Source of the DNA: Sphingobium fluviale
GTDB taxonomy: Bacteria; Pseudomonadota; Alphaproteobacteria; Sphingomonadales; Sphingomonadaceae
Length of the DNA stretch: 64,000 bases
Assembly: GCF_004122115.1 (NCBI RefSeq)
Contig: NZ_SBKP01000005.1
Coordinates: 62,001 to 126,000 of the forward strand
Reading direction: 5' to 3'
Shown: one piece after another, positions 1-8,770 of the stretch
Position numbering within the stretch: position 1 is the first letter of the stretch
Layout of the letters: every line of letters begins with the position of its first letter
Program-made: the position numbers and the translations under genes
The notes under the pieces: generated by a model
What the model was told of the DNA's origin: nothing
The model's database searches: none
What the model saw: only the letters and a program-made list of their open reading frames with translations

Positions 1-1
1 C

Positions 2-505
2 ACGGACGGGCTGGATGGATTGGCAACGATGCCGGTGATCATCGCCTGCATGGCGTTTACGGCGATAACCTATCTCGCCGGGCGCGCGGATTTCGCCGCC
101 TATCTCGGCATCCCGCATGTTCCGGGCGCGGGCGATCTGGTGATATTGACCGGCGCGATGATCGGCGCGGGGCTGGCGTTCCTGTGGTTCAATGCGCCGC
201 CCGCCGCCGTGTTCATGGGCGACACCGGCAGCCTCGCGCTGGGCGGCACCATCGGCGTCATCGCGGTGGTGAGCCATCACGAGATCGTGCTCGCCATTAT
301 CGGCGGGCTGTTCGTGGTGGAGGCGTTGTCGGTCATCATCCAGGTGTTTTTCTACAAGCGCACCGGCAAGCGCGTGTTCAAGATGGCGCCGATCCATCAT
401 CATTTCGAGCAGCTCGGCTGGCCCGAAACGACCGTGGTGATCCGCTTCTGGATCGTCTCGTTCGTGCTGGCGCTGGCGGGCCTCGCCACGCTGAAGCTGC
501 GATAA
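2..505 (+). CDS. mraY: MraY, phospho-MurNAc-pentapeptide transferase (5' end missing)
   Basis: The frame is open from the window edge, so only the C-terminal 167 or so residues are present. MraY is the inner-membrane enzyme that transfers phospho-MurNAc-pentapeptide from UDP to undecaprenyl phosphate, making lipid I. Visible family motifs are TDGLDGLA at the window edge, the catalytic-site stretch [12 protein letters not shown], and the basic [14 protein letters not shown] motif after a [10 protein letters not shown] loop. Hydrophobic segments alternate with these loops as expected for a polytopic protein, and the last one ends a few residues before the stop. murD starts 9 bases downstream, in the usual dcw order. 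Confidence 0.97.
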   Translation, partial: TDGLDGLATMPVIIACMAFTAITYLAGRADFAAYLGIPHVPGAGDLVILTGAMIGAGLAFLWFNAPPAAVFMGDTGSLALGGTIGVIAVVSHHEIVLAIIGGLFVVEALSVIIQVFFYKRTGKRVFKMAPIHHHFEQLGWPETTVVIRFWIVSFVLALAGLATLKLR

Positions 506-514
506 GGGGGGCGA

Positions 515-1915
515 GTGGGGATCGTCTCTTCCGTCTTTGCGGGCAAGCACTATGCGGTGCTGGGGCTGGCGAGGTCTGGCCTCGCGACGGTCGAGTGCCT
601 GGTCGCGAGCGGCGCGCGGGTGCTGGCGTGGGACAGCCGCGAAGACGCGCGCGAAACGGTGGCCGGCAAAGCGGAGATTGCCGATCCGCTGAGCGTGGAC
701 CTTACAGGCTATGATGGCGTTGTCGTTTCGCCCGGTGTGCCATTGAACAAGCATCCGATTGCCGAGCATGCGCGCAGCTTTGGCGTGCCGGTGATCGGCG
801 ATATCGAGCTGTTCGCGTTGGCGCGGCCCACTCTGCCGCCGCACAGGGTGGTGGGGATTACGGGGACCAACGGCAAATCGACTACCACGGCGCTGGTGCA
901 TCATATCATAGAGACTGCACGCATCCCGACGCGGATGGGCGGCAATATCGGGCTTCCCATCTTGGGGCAGGAGCCGTTGCCTGCGGGCGGCATCTATGTG
1001 CTGGAGCTGTCGAGCTATCAGATCGACCTGACGTTCAGCCTCGATTGCGATGTGGCCGTGTTGCTCAACATCACGCCGGATCATCTCGATCGGTATGACG
1101 GGTTTGCGGGATACATGGCTTCGAAACTGCGGTTGTTCGATATGATGAAGCCGCCGCATATCGGGGTTCTCAATTGGCACACAGACCTCGGCAAAACTTT
1201 GTATCGCCAACTGACGGAAAGGCATGATTTTCGTATTTGGGGCAATTACGATGATAACGTCGACGACCCGTATGACCTTTGGGGGGCATTTGACGAACAC
1301 GGGCAGACTGCTTCCCGCGACCATCTGAGCACTCAAAAGGACTGGCCCGCTTTACAAGGGCCACACAATGCCCAAAATGCCATCTCGGCGATTCTGGCTT
1401 GCAGTGCCTTGGGAATTTCCGAAACTGTCATCAGCGAAGCGCTGAAAACATACGCCGCCCTCCCGCACCGCATGCAGCGGGTGGCGGAGCGCAATGGGGT
1501 GCTGTGGGTGAATGACAGCAAGGCGACCAACGCCGCCTCCACCGCGCCCGCGCTCGGTGCTTATCCGCCTATCGACGGCAAACCCCGCATCCACTGGATC
1601 GTCGGCGGGCTGGCCAAGACCGATCATCTCGATGAATGTGTGCCTTATTACCCCAACATCAAGGCGGCCTACACCATCGGCGAGGCCGGGCACAAATATG
1701 CCGAGCTGCTCTCCCCCCACATGCCGGTGGATGATTCGGAGATGCTCTCCGCCGCGGTGCGCCGCGCCGCGCGGGTGGCTGAGCCGGGCGATGTCGTGCT
1801 GCTCTCTCCCGCCTGCGCGAGTTTCGATCAGTTCCGTGATTATGAGGCGCGCGGAGAGGCCTTTGTCGCCGCCGTCGCCGCGCTGGATGAGAGCGAGGCC
1901 GCAGCCGATGCGTGA
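515..1915 (+). CDS. murD: MurD, UDP-MurNAc-L-alanine:D-glutamate ligase
   Basis: This cytoplasmic ATP-dependent ligase adds D-glutamate to UDP-MurNAc-L-Ala. It is 466 residues, within the family's normal size. The N-terminal Rossmann-like part reads AVLGLARSGLATVE, the ATP-binding loop GITGTNGKSTTT lies near residues 113-124, and the C-terminal domain contains LSPACASFDQF. The start is a GTG preceded by a purine-rich AAGGGGGG site; no better ATG precedes the conserved N-terminus. The stop overlaps the start of ftsW by 8 bases. Roughly positions 1150-1460 have visibly lower GC and different codon use from both flanks, which suggests a recombined central segment (see findings). Confidence 0.96.
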   Translation: MGIVSSVFAGKHYAVLGLARSGLATVECLVASGARVLAWDSREDARETVAGKAEIADPLSVDLTGYDGVVVSPGVPLNKHPIAEHARSFGVPVIGDIELFALARPTLPPHRVVGITGTNGKSTTTALVHHIIETARIPTRMGGNIGLPILGQEPLPAGGIYVLELSSYQIDLTFSLDCDVAVLLNITPDHLDRYDGFAGYMASKLRLFDMMKPPHIGVLNWHTDLGKTLYRQLTERHDFRIWGNYDDNVDDPYDLWGAFDEHGQTASRDHLSTQKDWPALQGPHNAQNAISAILACSALGISETVISEALKTYAALPHRMQRVAERNGVLWVNDSKATNAASTAPALGAYPPIDGKPRIHWIVGGLAKTDHLDECVPYYPNIKAAYTIGEAGHKYAELLSPHMPVDDSEMLSAAVRRAARVAEPGDVVLLSPACASFDQFRDYEARGEAFVAAVAALDESEAAADA

Positions 1916-3140
1916 GACGCGCCCGCGCCGCATGTTCTCTCGCCCCGGCGAGATGGTGCGCGATTTCCGCAGCCGCACCGTGCCGCGCGAGCGCACGCCA
2001 TTGGGCGTGTGGTTCTGGGAGATCGACCGTGTTCTGCTCTCGCTGATCGTCGTGCTGATCGCCATCGGTCTGGTGGCGGTGGCGGCGGCGTCTCCGGTCG
2101 CGGCGATAGACCGCTCGACCAGCCAGATAAGCGTTGATCCGCTGATCTATTTCTATCGGCAGCTCCTTTGGGTGGGGCTGGGTGTGCCGCTGATGCTGGG
2201 CATCTCGATGATGCAGCGCGATCAGGCCCGCAGGCTGGCGATCGGGCTGTGCAGCCTCTTCCTGCTCACGCTGGTGCTGGTTCCGGTGCTGGGCACCAGC
2301 ATCAATGGCGCGAAACGCTGGATCGAGCTGCCCGGCATGCGGTTTCAGCCGTCGGAGTTCCTCAAGCCCGCCTTTGTGGTGACGATGGCGTGGCTGCTGT
2401 CCCTGCGCGAGCGGGATGCGAGCCTGCCGGTGGTGCCGCTCACCGGGGCGATAACCGGCGTGATCGCGCTGCTGCTGATGCGCCAGCCGGACTTCGGGCA
2501 GACGGTGATCTTTTGCGTGTGCTGGGGCGTATTGCTGCTGCTGGCGGGGGTGAGCTGGCGGCTGATCGGCGGGCTGGCGGGCGTTGGGCTGGGCGGGCTG
2601 ATCGCGGTCTATGTGTTTTACGAGAACGGGCGTCAGCGCATCAACGACTTTCTTGGGCTGGGCATCATGGAGGATACCGGGCCGGATCAGGTGGAGCTGG
2701 CGCACCGCACGATCAGCAATGGCGGCTTTGGCGGGGTCGGGCCGGGGCTGGGGCAGGCCAAGTTCCGCCTGCCCGAAGCGCACACGGACTATATCTTTTC
2801 GGTGATCGGTGAGGAATTTGGCGTGATCTCCTGCATCGTGGTGGCGTTGGTCTATCTAGCGATCATCATGCGGGTGCTGCTGAAGCTGCTGGATGAGGAC
2901 AATCTGTTCATCCTGCTGGCGGCGGCGGGCCTCACGATCCAGTTCGGCATGCAGGCGATCATCAACATGGGCGTCAACGCCCAGATTTTTCCTTCAAAGG
3001 GCATGACGCTCCCCTTTATCAGCTATGGCGGCTCCTCTATGCTGGCGCTGAGCATCGGCGTGGGGCTGTTGCTCGCCTTTACCCGGCGGAACCCGTATCT
3101 GGAGGGCAAGCCCCGCGCATCTAAATGGAGTGGCCGATGA
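1908..3140 (+). CDS. ftsW: FtsW, septal SEDS peptidoglycan polymerase
   Basis: FtsW is the divisome SEDS glycosyltransferase that works with FtsI at the septum. The protein from this ATG is 410 residues. It has a basic, cytoplasmic N-terminus (RPRRMFSRPGEMVRDFRSR) before the first membrane segment, about ten hydrophobic helices, the conserved GAKRWIELPGMRFQPSEFLK stretch near residues 135-154, and the family signature ISYGGSSML near residue 370. I chose the ATG at 1908, inside the end of murD, because longer in-frame extensions only read antisense-like murD sequence. The stop shares ATGA with the murG start. Confidence 0.95.
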   Translation: MRETRPRRMFSRPGEMVRDFRSRTVPRERTPLGVWFWEIDRVLLSLIVVLIAIGLVAVAAASPVAAIDRSTSQISVDPLIYFYRQLLWVGLGVPLMLGISMMQRDQARRLAIGLCSLFLLTLVLVPVLGTSINGAKRWIELPGMRFQPSEFLKPAFVVTMAWLLSLRERDASLPVVPLTGAITGVIALLLMRQPDFGQTVIFCVCWGVLLLLAGVSWRLIGGLAGVGLGGLIAVYVFYENGRQRINDFLGLGIMEDTGPDQVELAHRTISNGGFGGVGPGLGQAKFRLPEAHTDYIFSVIGEEFGVISCIVVALVYLAIIMRVLLKLLDEDNLFILLAAAGLTIQFGMQAIINMGVNAQIFPSKGMTLPFISYGGSSMLALSIGVGLLLAFTRRNPYLEGKPRASKWSGR

Positions 3141-4312
3141 GCATTACCCGTCACTTCGTTCTCGCTGCGGGCGGGACCGGGGGGCACATGATCCCCGCGC
3201 ATGCCGTGGCGGAAGAGCTGATGGCGCGCGGCCATCATGTCGCGCTGGTTACGGACGAGCGCGGCGCGAAGATCCCCGGCATATTCGAGAAGGCGGCGGT
3301 GCATGTGCTGCCTGCCGGGCGGATGCAGGGCGGGCCGCTGGGGTGGATCAGGGGCTTGAAGGGCATCCGCGACGGGCGCGACATGGCGCGGCGTATGTAT
3401 GACAACTTCCAGCCGATGGTCGTGTGCGGCTTTGGCGGATATCCGGCGCTGCCCGCGCTGCTCGCCGCGATCAAGGAAGACATCCCCACGGTCGTGCATG
3501 AGCAGAACGCCGTGCTGGGCCGGGTCAACCGCCTGCTCGCCCGCAAGGTCAACGCCATCGCCACCGCCTATCCGCATGTGGAGCGGCTGAAGGACAAGTT
3601 CGACCACAAGGTCCACCTCGTCGGCAATCCGGTGCGCGAGGAGGTGCTCAGCTTGCGGGGAGAGGAATTCCCCGCGCTGACGGACGAGAGCGTGTTCCGC
3701 CTGCTCGTCACCGGCGGCAGCCAGGGCGCGAGCATATTGTCTGATGTGGTGCCTGAGGGGCTGTCGATGCTGCCCATCTCGCTGCGGCGGCGCCTGCAGG
3801 TGACGCAGCAGTGCCGCGCCGAGGATATAGAGCGCGTGCGCGCCACCTATGCCGAGCTGGAAATCCCGGCGGACCTCGCAACCTATATCACGGACATGCC
3901 GGAGAAGCTGAGCTGGGCGCATCTGGTGATTGCGCGGGCGGGGGCGTCGACGCTGGCGGAGCTGACCGTCGCCGGGCGGCCCGCGATCCTGATCCCGCTG
4001 CCCAGTGCAATGGATGACCACCAGACCGCCAATGTGCGCGAGCTGGTGGAGGCGGGCGGCGCGCGCTCGATCCCGCAGGCGCATTTCACGCCGGTCGAAC
4101 TCGCCAAGCAGATGCAGAAGATGGCGATGGAGCCGGGCGCGCTGCAAAATGCTGCACGTCGCGCATGGAATTGTGGCCGGCCAGACGCCGCGCGCGATAT
4201 GGCCGATCTGTTGGAATCGATAGGAAGTGCTCCGCTGATGAATGACCCGTTGCCCGTGAAACCCCGCATTGCCTCGCCCTCCGCGCTCAACCTTGGCGGG
4301 GCGGCGGCATGA
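3137..4312 (+). CDS. murG: MurG, UDP-GlcNAc:lipid I GlcNAc transferase
   Basis: MurG makes lipid II at the inner face of the membrane. The N-terminal glycine-rich motif [19 protein letters not shown] is directly visible, as are [10 protein letters not shown] (second G-loop) and the UDP-GlcNAc-site stretch [21 protein letters not shown]; 391 residues fits a GT28 family enzyme. Two in-frame ATGs occur, at 3125 and 3137. I prefer 3137, which forms an ATGA overlap with the ftsW stop and places the G-loop at the usual distance from the N-terminus. The last 30 residues (after LLESIGSA) are a low-complexity tail beyond the common core. The stop again overlaps the next start, murC. Confidence 0.95.
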   Translation: MSITRHFVLAAGGTGGHMIPAHAVAEELMARGHHVALVTDERGAKIPGIFEKAAVHVLPAGRMQGGPLGWIRGLKGIRDGRDMARRMYDNFQPMVVCGFGGYPALPALLAAIKEDIPTVVHEQNAVLGRVNRLLARKVNAIATAYPHVERLKDKFDHKVHLVGNPVREEVLSLRGEEFPALTDESVFRLLVTGGSQGASILSDVVPEGLSMLPISLRRRLQVTQQCRAEDIERVRATYAELEIPADLATYITDMPEKLSWAHLVIARAGASTLAELTVAGRPAILIPLPSAMDDHQTANVRELVEAGGARSIPQAHFTPVELAKQMQKMAMEPGALQNAARRAWNCGRPDAARDMADLLESIGSAPLMNDPLPVKPRIASPSALNLGGAAA

Positions 4313-5742
4313 GGGGTGTTGCGACCGACATCGGCACGATCCACTTCATCGGCATCGGCGGCATCGGCATGTCCGGCATTGCCGAGGTGATGCACAATCT
4401 CGGCTATAGCGTGCAGGGCTCTGACGTTGCCGAGGGCTATGTGATCGAAGGCCTGCGCAAAAAGGGCATCAAGGTGATGATCGGCCACAAGGCCGAGAAT
4501 CTGGGCGATGCGGCGGTGGTCGTCACCTCGACCGCGATCAAGCGCGGCAACCCGGAGGTGGAGCTGGCTCTGGAAAAGCGCGTGCCGGTGATCCGCCGCG
4601 CCGAGATGCTGGCGGAGCTGATGCGCCTTAAATCCACCGTCGCGGTGGCGGGCACACATGGCAAGACGACGACGACCAGCATGATCGCGGCGCTGCTCGA
4701 TGCGGGCGGGGTGGACCCCACGGTCATCAACGGCGGCATCATCAACGCCTATGGCTCCAACGCGCGGCTCGGCTCTTCTGAGTGGATGGTGGTGGAGGCG
4801 GATGAGAGCGACGGCAGCTTCCTGCGCCTTGACGGCACCATCGCGGTGGTGACGAACATCGACCCCGAACATCTCGATCATTATGGCGATTTCGAAAGGG
4901 TGAAGGACGCGTTCGTCGAGTTTGTCGAGAATGTGCCCTTCTATGGCGCGGCGATGCTGTGCCTCGATCACCCTGAGGTGCAGGCGATTTTGCCGCGCGT
5001 GCAGGACCGGCGGATCGTGACCTATGGCTTTTCTGCTCAGGCCGACATTCGCGGTGAGCATGTTCAACCCGTGCCAGGCGGCAACCGCTTTGATGTGCAG
5101 GTGCGCGCGCGCGATGGCTCTGTGCGCCGCATCGAGGGGATTGAGCTGCCGATGCCCGGAAGGCACAATGTGCTGAACGCGATGGCCGCTATCGGCGTCG
5201 CGCTGCATATGGGGATATCCGACGAGACGATCCGCACCGGCTTTGCCAAGTTCGGCGGGGTCAAGCGGCGCTTCACCAAGGTGGGCGAGATCGCGGTTGC
5301 GGGCGGCGGCATGGCGACCGTGATCGATGACTACGGCCACCACCCGGTCGAGATCAAGGCGGTGCTGGCCGCCGCGCGCGAAGGGGCGAAGGGCCGTGTT
5401 ATCGCCGTGGTGCAGCCGCACCGCTTCACGCGCCTGCGCGACCTGATGGATGAGTTTCAACAGGCATTCAACGATGCGGATATTGTCTATGCCGCGCCGG
5501 TCTATGCGGCGGGCGAGCAGCCGATTGACGGCGTGGATAGCGCGGCGCTGGTGGCGGGTCTGAAGCGGCGAGGGCATCGTGCGGCGAGCGAGGTGGCGGG
5601 TGCCGACGCACTCGCGCAGGTGATCGCGGGCGATTGCCAGGCGGACGACATGATCGTCTGCCTCGGCGCGGGCGATATCACCAAATGGGCGGCGGGGCTG
5701 GCGGCGGCGGTGGCGCAAGAGCTGGAGACGCAGGCGGCATGA
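4309..5742 (+). CDS. murC: MurC, UDP-MurNAc:L-alanine ligase
   Basis: MurC adds the first amino acid of the peptidoglycan stem. At 477 residues it has the full three-domain Mur ligase layout: the UMP-binding [18 protein letters not shown] at residues 12-29, the ATP loop [13 protein letters not shown] near residue 115, DESDGSF, and the C-terminal [12 protein letters not shown] with [10 protein letters not shown]. It begins in an ATGA overlap with murG. No gene follows immediately: 142 bases containing a structured repeat separate it from murB, so murB may be expressed partly independently. Confidence 0.97.
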   Translation: MRGVATDIGTIHFIGIGGIGMSGIAEVMHNLGYSVQGSDVAEGYVIEGLRKKGIKVMIGHKAENLGDAAVVVTSTAIKRGNPEVELALEKRVPVIRRAEMLAELMRLKSTVAVAGTHGKTTTTSMIAALLDAGGVDPTVINGGIINAYGSNARLGSSEWMVVEADESDGSFLRLDGTIAVVTNIDPEHLDHYGDFERVKDAFVEFVENVPFYGAAMLCLDHPEVQAILPRVQDRRIVTYGFSAQADIRGEHVQPVPGGNRFDVQVRARDGSVRRIEGIELPMPGRHNVLNAMAAIGVALHMGISDETIRTGFAKFGGVKRRFTKVGEIAVAGGGMATVIDDYGHHPVEIKAVLAAAREGAKGRVIAVVQPHRFTRLRDLMDEFQQAFNDADIVYAAPVYAAGEQPIDGVDSAALVAGLKRRGHRAASEVAGADALAQVIAGDCQADDMIVCLGAGDITKWAAGLAAAVAQELETQAA

Positions 5743-5766
5743 CGTTCGTCGGTCCATATTCCATCC

Positions 5767-5856
5767 GTCATGCTGAACTCGGTTCAGCATCCATTTCGCC
5801 GCCTCTTGCCCGGTTCTGTGGGGATGGATGGATCCTGAAACAAGTTCAGGATGACG
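5767..5856. repeat. Two-armed REP-like structured repeat between murC and murB
   Basis: Two arms, 5767-5792 and 5830-5856, are inverted copies of one another, and each arm is also a small hairpin (ATGCTGAAC with GTTCAGCAT on the left; ATCCTGAA with TTCAGGAT on the right). The arms differ at stem positions in a compensating way: a G-C pair in one is a C-G pair in the other. That argues for selection on, or mobilisation of, the folded form. The element matches in style the short dispersed repeats of sphingomonad genomes. It may affect mRNA processing or stability between murC and murB; I see no poly-T tract that would make it a simple terminator. Confidence 0.75.
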
Positions 5857-5884
5857 TTGATCTTGAATATGGCGCATCGAGCCG

Positions 5885-6847
5885 ATGAACAGTTTTGCAC
5901 TCGCTTTAGATCAAACGCTTCCCACTGTGCGCGGCAGGCTGACCGCCGATGCGGCCTTGGCGCCCTTGGTGTGGTTCAAATCGGGCGGGCAGGCGCAATG
6001 GCTGTTCGAGCCGGAGGATGTGGCCGATCTGCGGGCTTTTATTGGGCAGCTTGACCTTGCGATTCCGGTGATGGCGCTGGGGCTGGGCAGCAACCTCATC
6101 GTGCGCGATGGCGGGGTGCCGGGCGTGGTGGTGCGGCTGGGCAAGGCGTGCGGCAAGGTGGAGCTGGCGGACCCGCTCACCCTGCGCTGTGGCGGCGGGG
6201 CGAGCGGCATTGCGGTGTCCTCCTCCGCGCGGGATGCGGGCATCGCGGGGCTTGAGTTTCTGCGCTCGATTCCCGGCACGGTCGGCGGGTTCGTGCGCAT
6301 GAACGGCGGGGCCTATGGCCGCGAGGTGAAGGACATTCTTGTCGAGGCGGACGTGGTGCTGCGCTCCGGCGAGCAGGTGAAGCTGAGCAATGCCGAGCTG
6401 CATTACAGCTATCGTCATTCGGAGCTGCCGGAGGGCGCAATCGTCGTTTCGGCGCTGTTTCGGGGCGAGGCGGGAGAACCGGCGGCGATCCAGGCGGAGA
6501 TGGACCGGATCGCGGCGGAGCGGGAGGCGAGCCAGCCGCTGCGCAGCAAGACGGGCGGCTCCACGTTCAAGAACCCGCCCGGCCACAAGGCTTGGCAGCT
6601 TGTCGATGAGGCGGGGTGCCGGGGGCTCAGACAAGGCGGCGCACAGGTGAGCGAGAAGCACACCAATTTCCTCATCAACACCGGCGACGCGACCTCGGCG
6701 GACATCGAGGCGCTGGGCGAGGAAGTGCGGCGGCGGGTGAAGGCGAAAAGCGGCGTCGAGTTGCAGTGGGAAATACAGCGTGTCGGCAATCCAGTCGCCG
6801 CCGAAGCCCACCCCCGGCCCCTCCCGCAAGCGGGAGGGGAGGCATGA
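5885..6847 (+). CDS. murB: MurB, UDP-N-acetylenolpyruvoylglucosamine reductase
   Basis: MurB is the FAD-dependent reductase that completes UDP-MurNAc. The FAD-site motif LGLGSNLIVRDGG is near residues 62-74, SIPGTVGGFVRMNGGAYG near 128-145, and the catalytic serine motif SKTGGSTFKNP near 219-229. At 320 residues it is slightly longer than the family. The last 13 or so residues (AHPRPLPQAGGEA) are translated from a GC-rich palindrome and look like a repeat-derived tail rather than conserved protein. The stop overlaps the ddl start by ATGA. Confidence 0.96.
   Translation: MNSFALALDQTLPTVRGRLTADAALAPLVWFKSGGQAQWLFEPEDVADLRAFIGQLDLAIPVMALGLGSNLIVRDGGVPGVVVRLGKACGKVELADPLTLRCGGGASGIAVSSSARDAGIAGLEFLRSIPGTVGGFVRMNGGAYGREVKDILVEADVVLRSGEQVKLSNAELHYSYRHSELPEGAIVVSALFRGEAGEPAAIQAEMDRIAAEREASQPLRSKTGGSTFKNPPGHKAWQLVDEAGCRGLRQGGAQVSEKHTNFLINTGDATSADIEALGEEVRRRVKAKSGVELQWEIQRVGNPVAAEAHPRPLPQAGGEA
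6818..6839. repeat. Perfect 10-bp palindrome covering the end of murB and the ddl ribosome-binding site
   Basis: CCCCTCCCGC and GCGGGAGGGG pair perfectly around a two-base AA loop. The 3' arm contains GGAGG at 6833-6837, six bases before the ddl ATG at 6844, so in mRNA the ddl ribosome-binding site would be paired. The same bases are read as the C-terminal residues of MurB. This is seen directly in sequence; the effect on translation is inferred. Confidence 0.8.
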
Positions 6848-7773
6848 GTCGCGGGCCATGGCATGTCGCCGTTTTGATGGGCGGCTGGTCGGCGGAGCGG
6901 TCTGTCTCGCTCTCCAGCGGCGAGGGTGTGGCGAAGGCGCTTGAATCCCGCGGCCACCGCGTCACCCGCATCGACATGGCCTGCGATGTCGCGCAGCGGC
7001 TGGCTGAAACCGCGCCCGATGTGGTGTTCAATGCGCTGCATGGCGTGCCGGGCGAGGATGGCACGGTGCAGGGCATGATGGACCTGATGGGTCTCAAGTA
7101 TACGCACTCAGGCCTTGCCACTTCCGTCATCGCCATCGACAAGCAGCTCACCAAGCAGGCTTTGGTGCCGCATGGCGTTCCCATGCCCGGCGGCCATATC
7201 ATCGAGAGCGAGAGCCTGTATGCGGGCGATCCGCTGCCCCGCCCCTATGTGCTGAAGCCCGTCAATGAGGGCAGCTCGGTAGGGGTGGCCATTGTGACGG
7301 CGGAGAGCAATTTCGGCAATCCGATCAGCCGGGACAGCGAAGGGCCGTGGAAACATTTCAAAGAGTTGCTGGCCGAACCTTATATCCGTGGGCGGGAGCT
7401 GACCACCGCTGTGCTGGCCGATGAGGCGCTGCTGGTGACGGAGCTATGCCCCAAGTCGGGCTTTTACGATTTCGACGCCAAATATACCGATGGCATGACC
7501 GAGCATGTCTGCCCTGCCGATATTCCGGCGGATATCGCGCAGGCATGCAAGGATATCGCGCTCAAGGCGCACCGATTGCTGGGTTGCAAGGGCACATCGC
7601 GCTCGGATTTCCGCTGGGATGACGAACAGGGGATCGAGGGGCTGTATCTGCTGGAGGTCAACACCCAGCCGGGCATGACGGCCTTGAGCCTTGTTCCCGA
7701 ACAGGCGGCGAAGCTGGGCATCGACTATGCCGAGCTGGTCGAACGGATCATAGAGGAGGCATTGGCTCCATGA
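6844..7773 (+). CDS. ddl: D-alanine:D-alanine ligase
   Basis: This cytoplasmic ATP-grasp enzyme makes the D-Ala-D-Ala dipeptide for MurF. It is 309 residues from the ATG that overlaps the murB stop. Family motifs include VLMGGWSAERSVSLSSG at the N-terminus, the ATP-grasp loop KPVNEGSSVGVAIV near residues 138-151, and the C-terminal metal and substrate motif LLEVNTQPGMTALSLVPEQA. Its ribosome-binding site lies in the 3' arm of a strong hairpin (6818-6839), so translation may depend on ribosomes finishing murB. It joins ftsQ by ATGA. Confidence 0.96.
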   Translation: MSRGPWHVAVLMGGWSAERSVSLSSGEGVAKALESRGHRVTRIDMACDVAQRLAETAPDVVFNALHGVPGEDGTVQGMMDLMGLKYTHSGLATSVIAIDKQLTKQALVPHGVPMPGGHIIESESLYAGDPLPRPYVLKPVNEGSSVGVAIVTAESNFGNPISRDSEGPWKHFKELLAEPYIRGRELTTAVLADEALLVTELCPKSGFYDFDAKYTDGMTEHVCPADIPADIAQACKDIALKAHRLLGCKGTSRSDFRWDDEQGIEGLYLLEVNTQPGMTALSLVPEQAAKLGIDYAELVERIIEEALAP

Positions 7774-8765
7774 CCAAGGGCGAGCGCATCCGCCGGGGCG
7801 GCACTTCCAACCGGCTGTCGGTGAAGGACGCACCCCGCGCCGCGCGGCAGGTGAAGAAGGCTGCGGGCAAGACCGCGCTTGGCCGTTCGGTCGCGCGCCT
7901 GCCGATCAGCGCCGAAGCGATGCAGCGCGGTATGACATGGGGCATCGTGGCGCTGGCGCTGGCTGCGCTCTGGGGTGTGGGGAGCTTTTTCGGACTGCCG
8001 GGCATGGCGCGGATGGAGCTGGCCGAGGTGGCGGCGCATAATGGCTATGAGGTGGCGAAGGTCGAGGTGCACGGCACGAAGCGCATGGACGCCAAATCGG
8101 TGTATGACATCGCGCTGGGGCAGGTCGACCGCTCGATGGTGAATGTCGATCTGGCGGCGGTGCGCGCCGAGATCGTGCGCCTGCCATGGGTGAGCGACGC
8201 GCGTGTCTCCCGCCGCCTGCCCGATACGCTGGTGGTTGATATCGTCGAGCGCACGCCCGCCGCCGTGTGGCAGCATCAGGGCAAGCTGGCGCTGATCGAT
8301 GAGAGCGGGGCGGTGCTGGAGGCTGTCTCGGCAGATGCCATGCCCGATCTGCCTTTGCTGGTAGGAGAGGCGGCCAACCGACAGGCGGAGCGGCTGGCGA
8401 AGCTGATGGAGGCGGCGCCTGCGCTCAAATCGCTGTTGGCGGGGGCAACATGGGTTGGCAACCGGCGCTGGGATTTGCGCTTCGCCTCTGGCGAGACGCT
8501 GGCTCTGCCCGAAGGCGAGAGCCAGGCGGCCGCGGCGCTGGTCAATTTCGCGCGGCTTGATGGCGTCAATCATCTGCTGGGGCGTGGGGTTATCCGCTTC
8601 GACCTGCGCGATCCTTCGCGGATGGTAATGCGGATGCCCGAAGGCCGCCCCGCGCCTGCCGTCCCGACGGATAATGCCGCATCCCCGGAGAAACCCGTGG
8701 CGGCGGAGGCTGAAAAGCCCGAAGCCGCACTGCCGCAGGCGCTGGCCAGCCGGGACGAGGGCTGA
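7770..8765 (+). CDS. ftsQ: FtsQ, divisome POTRA protein
   Basis: FtsQ is a bitopic inner-membrane protein that links early and late divisome components. At 331 residues it has a long basic cytoplasmic tail (about residues 1-50), a single membrane helix near residues 54-75 (WGIVALALAALWGVGSFFGL), and a POTRA domain starting at VAKVEVHGTKRMDAKSVYDI, followed by LPWVSDARVSRRLPDTLVVDIVE split over the next 60 residues. The final 60 residues are rich in alanine, proline and charge, and are likely disordered. It starts in an ATGA overlap with ddl and ends 5 bases before ftsA. Confidence 0.93.
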   Translation: MTKGERIRRGGTSNRLSVKDAPRAARQVKKAAGKTALGRSVARLPISAEAMQRGMTWGIVALALAALWGVGSFFGLPGMARMELAEVAAHNGYEVAKVEVHGTKRMDAKSVYDIALGQVDRSMVNVDLAAVRAEIVRLPWVSDARVSRRLPDTLVVDIVERTPAAVWQHQGKLALIDESGAVLEAVSADAMPDLPLLVGEAANRQAERLAKLMEAAPALKSLLAGATWVGNRRWDLRFASGETLALPEGESQAAAALVNFARLDGVNHLLGRGVIRFDLRDPSRMVMRMPEGRPAPAVPTDNAASPEKPVAAEAEKPEAALPQALASRDEG

Positions 8766-8770
8766 TCGGG

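Noticed and set aside
3883..5877. Long open frame of 664 codons on the minus strand opposite murG and murC
   Set aside because: It is antisense to two unmistakable Mur genes, has no recognisable motifs, and reflects the high GC content, which removes stop codons on the opposite strand.
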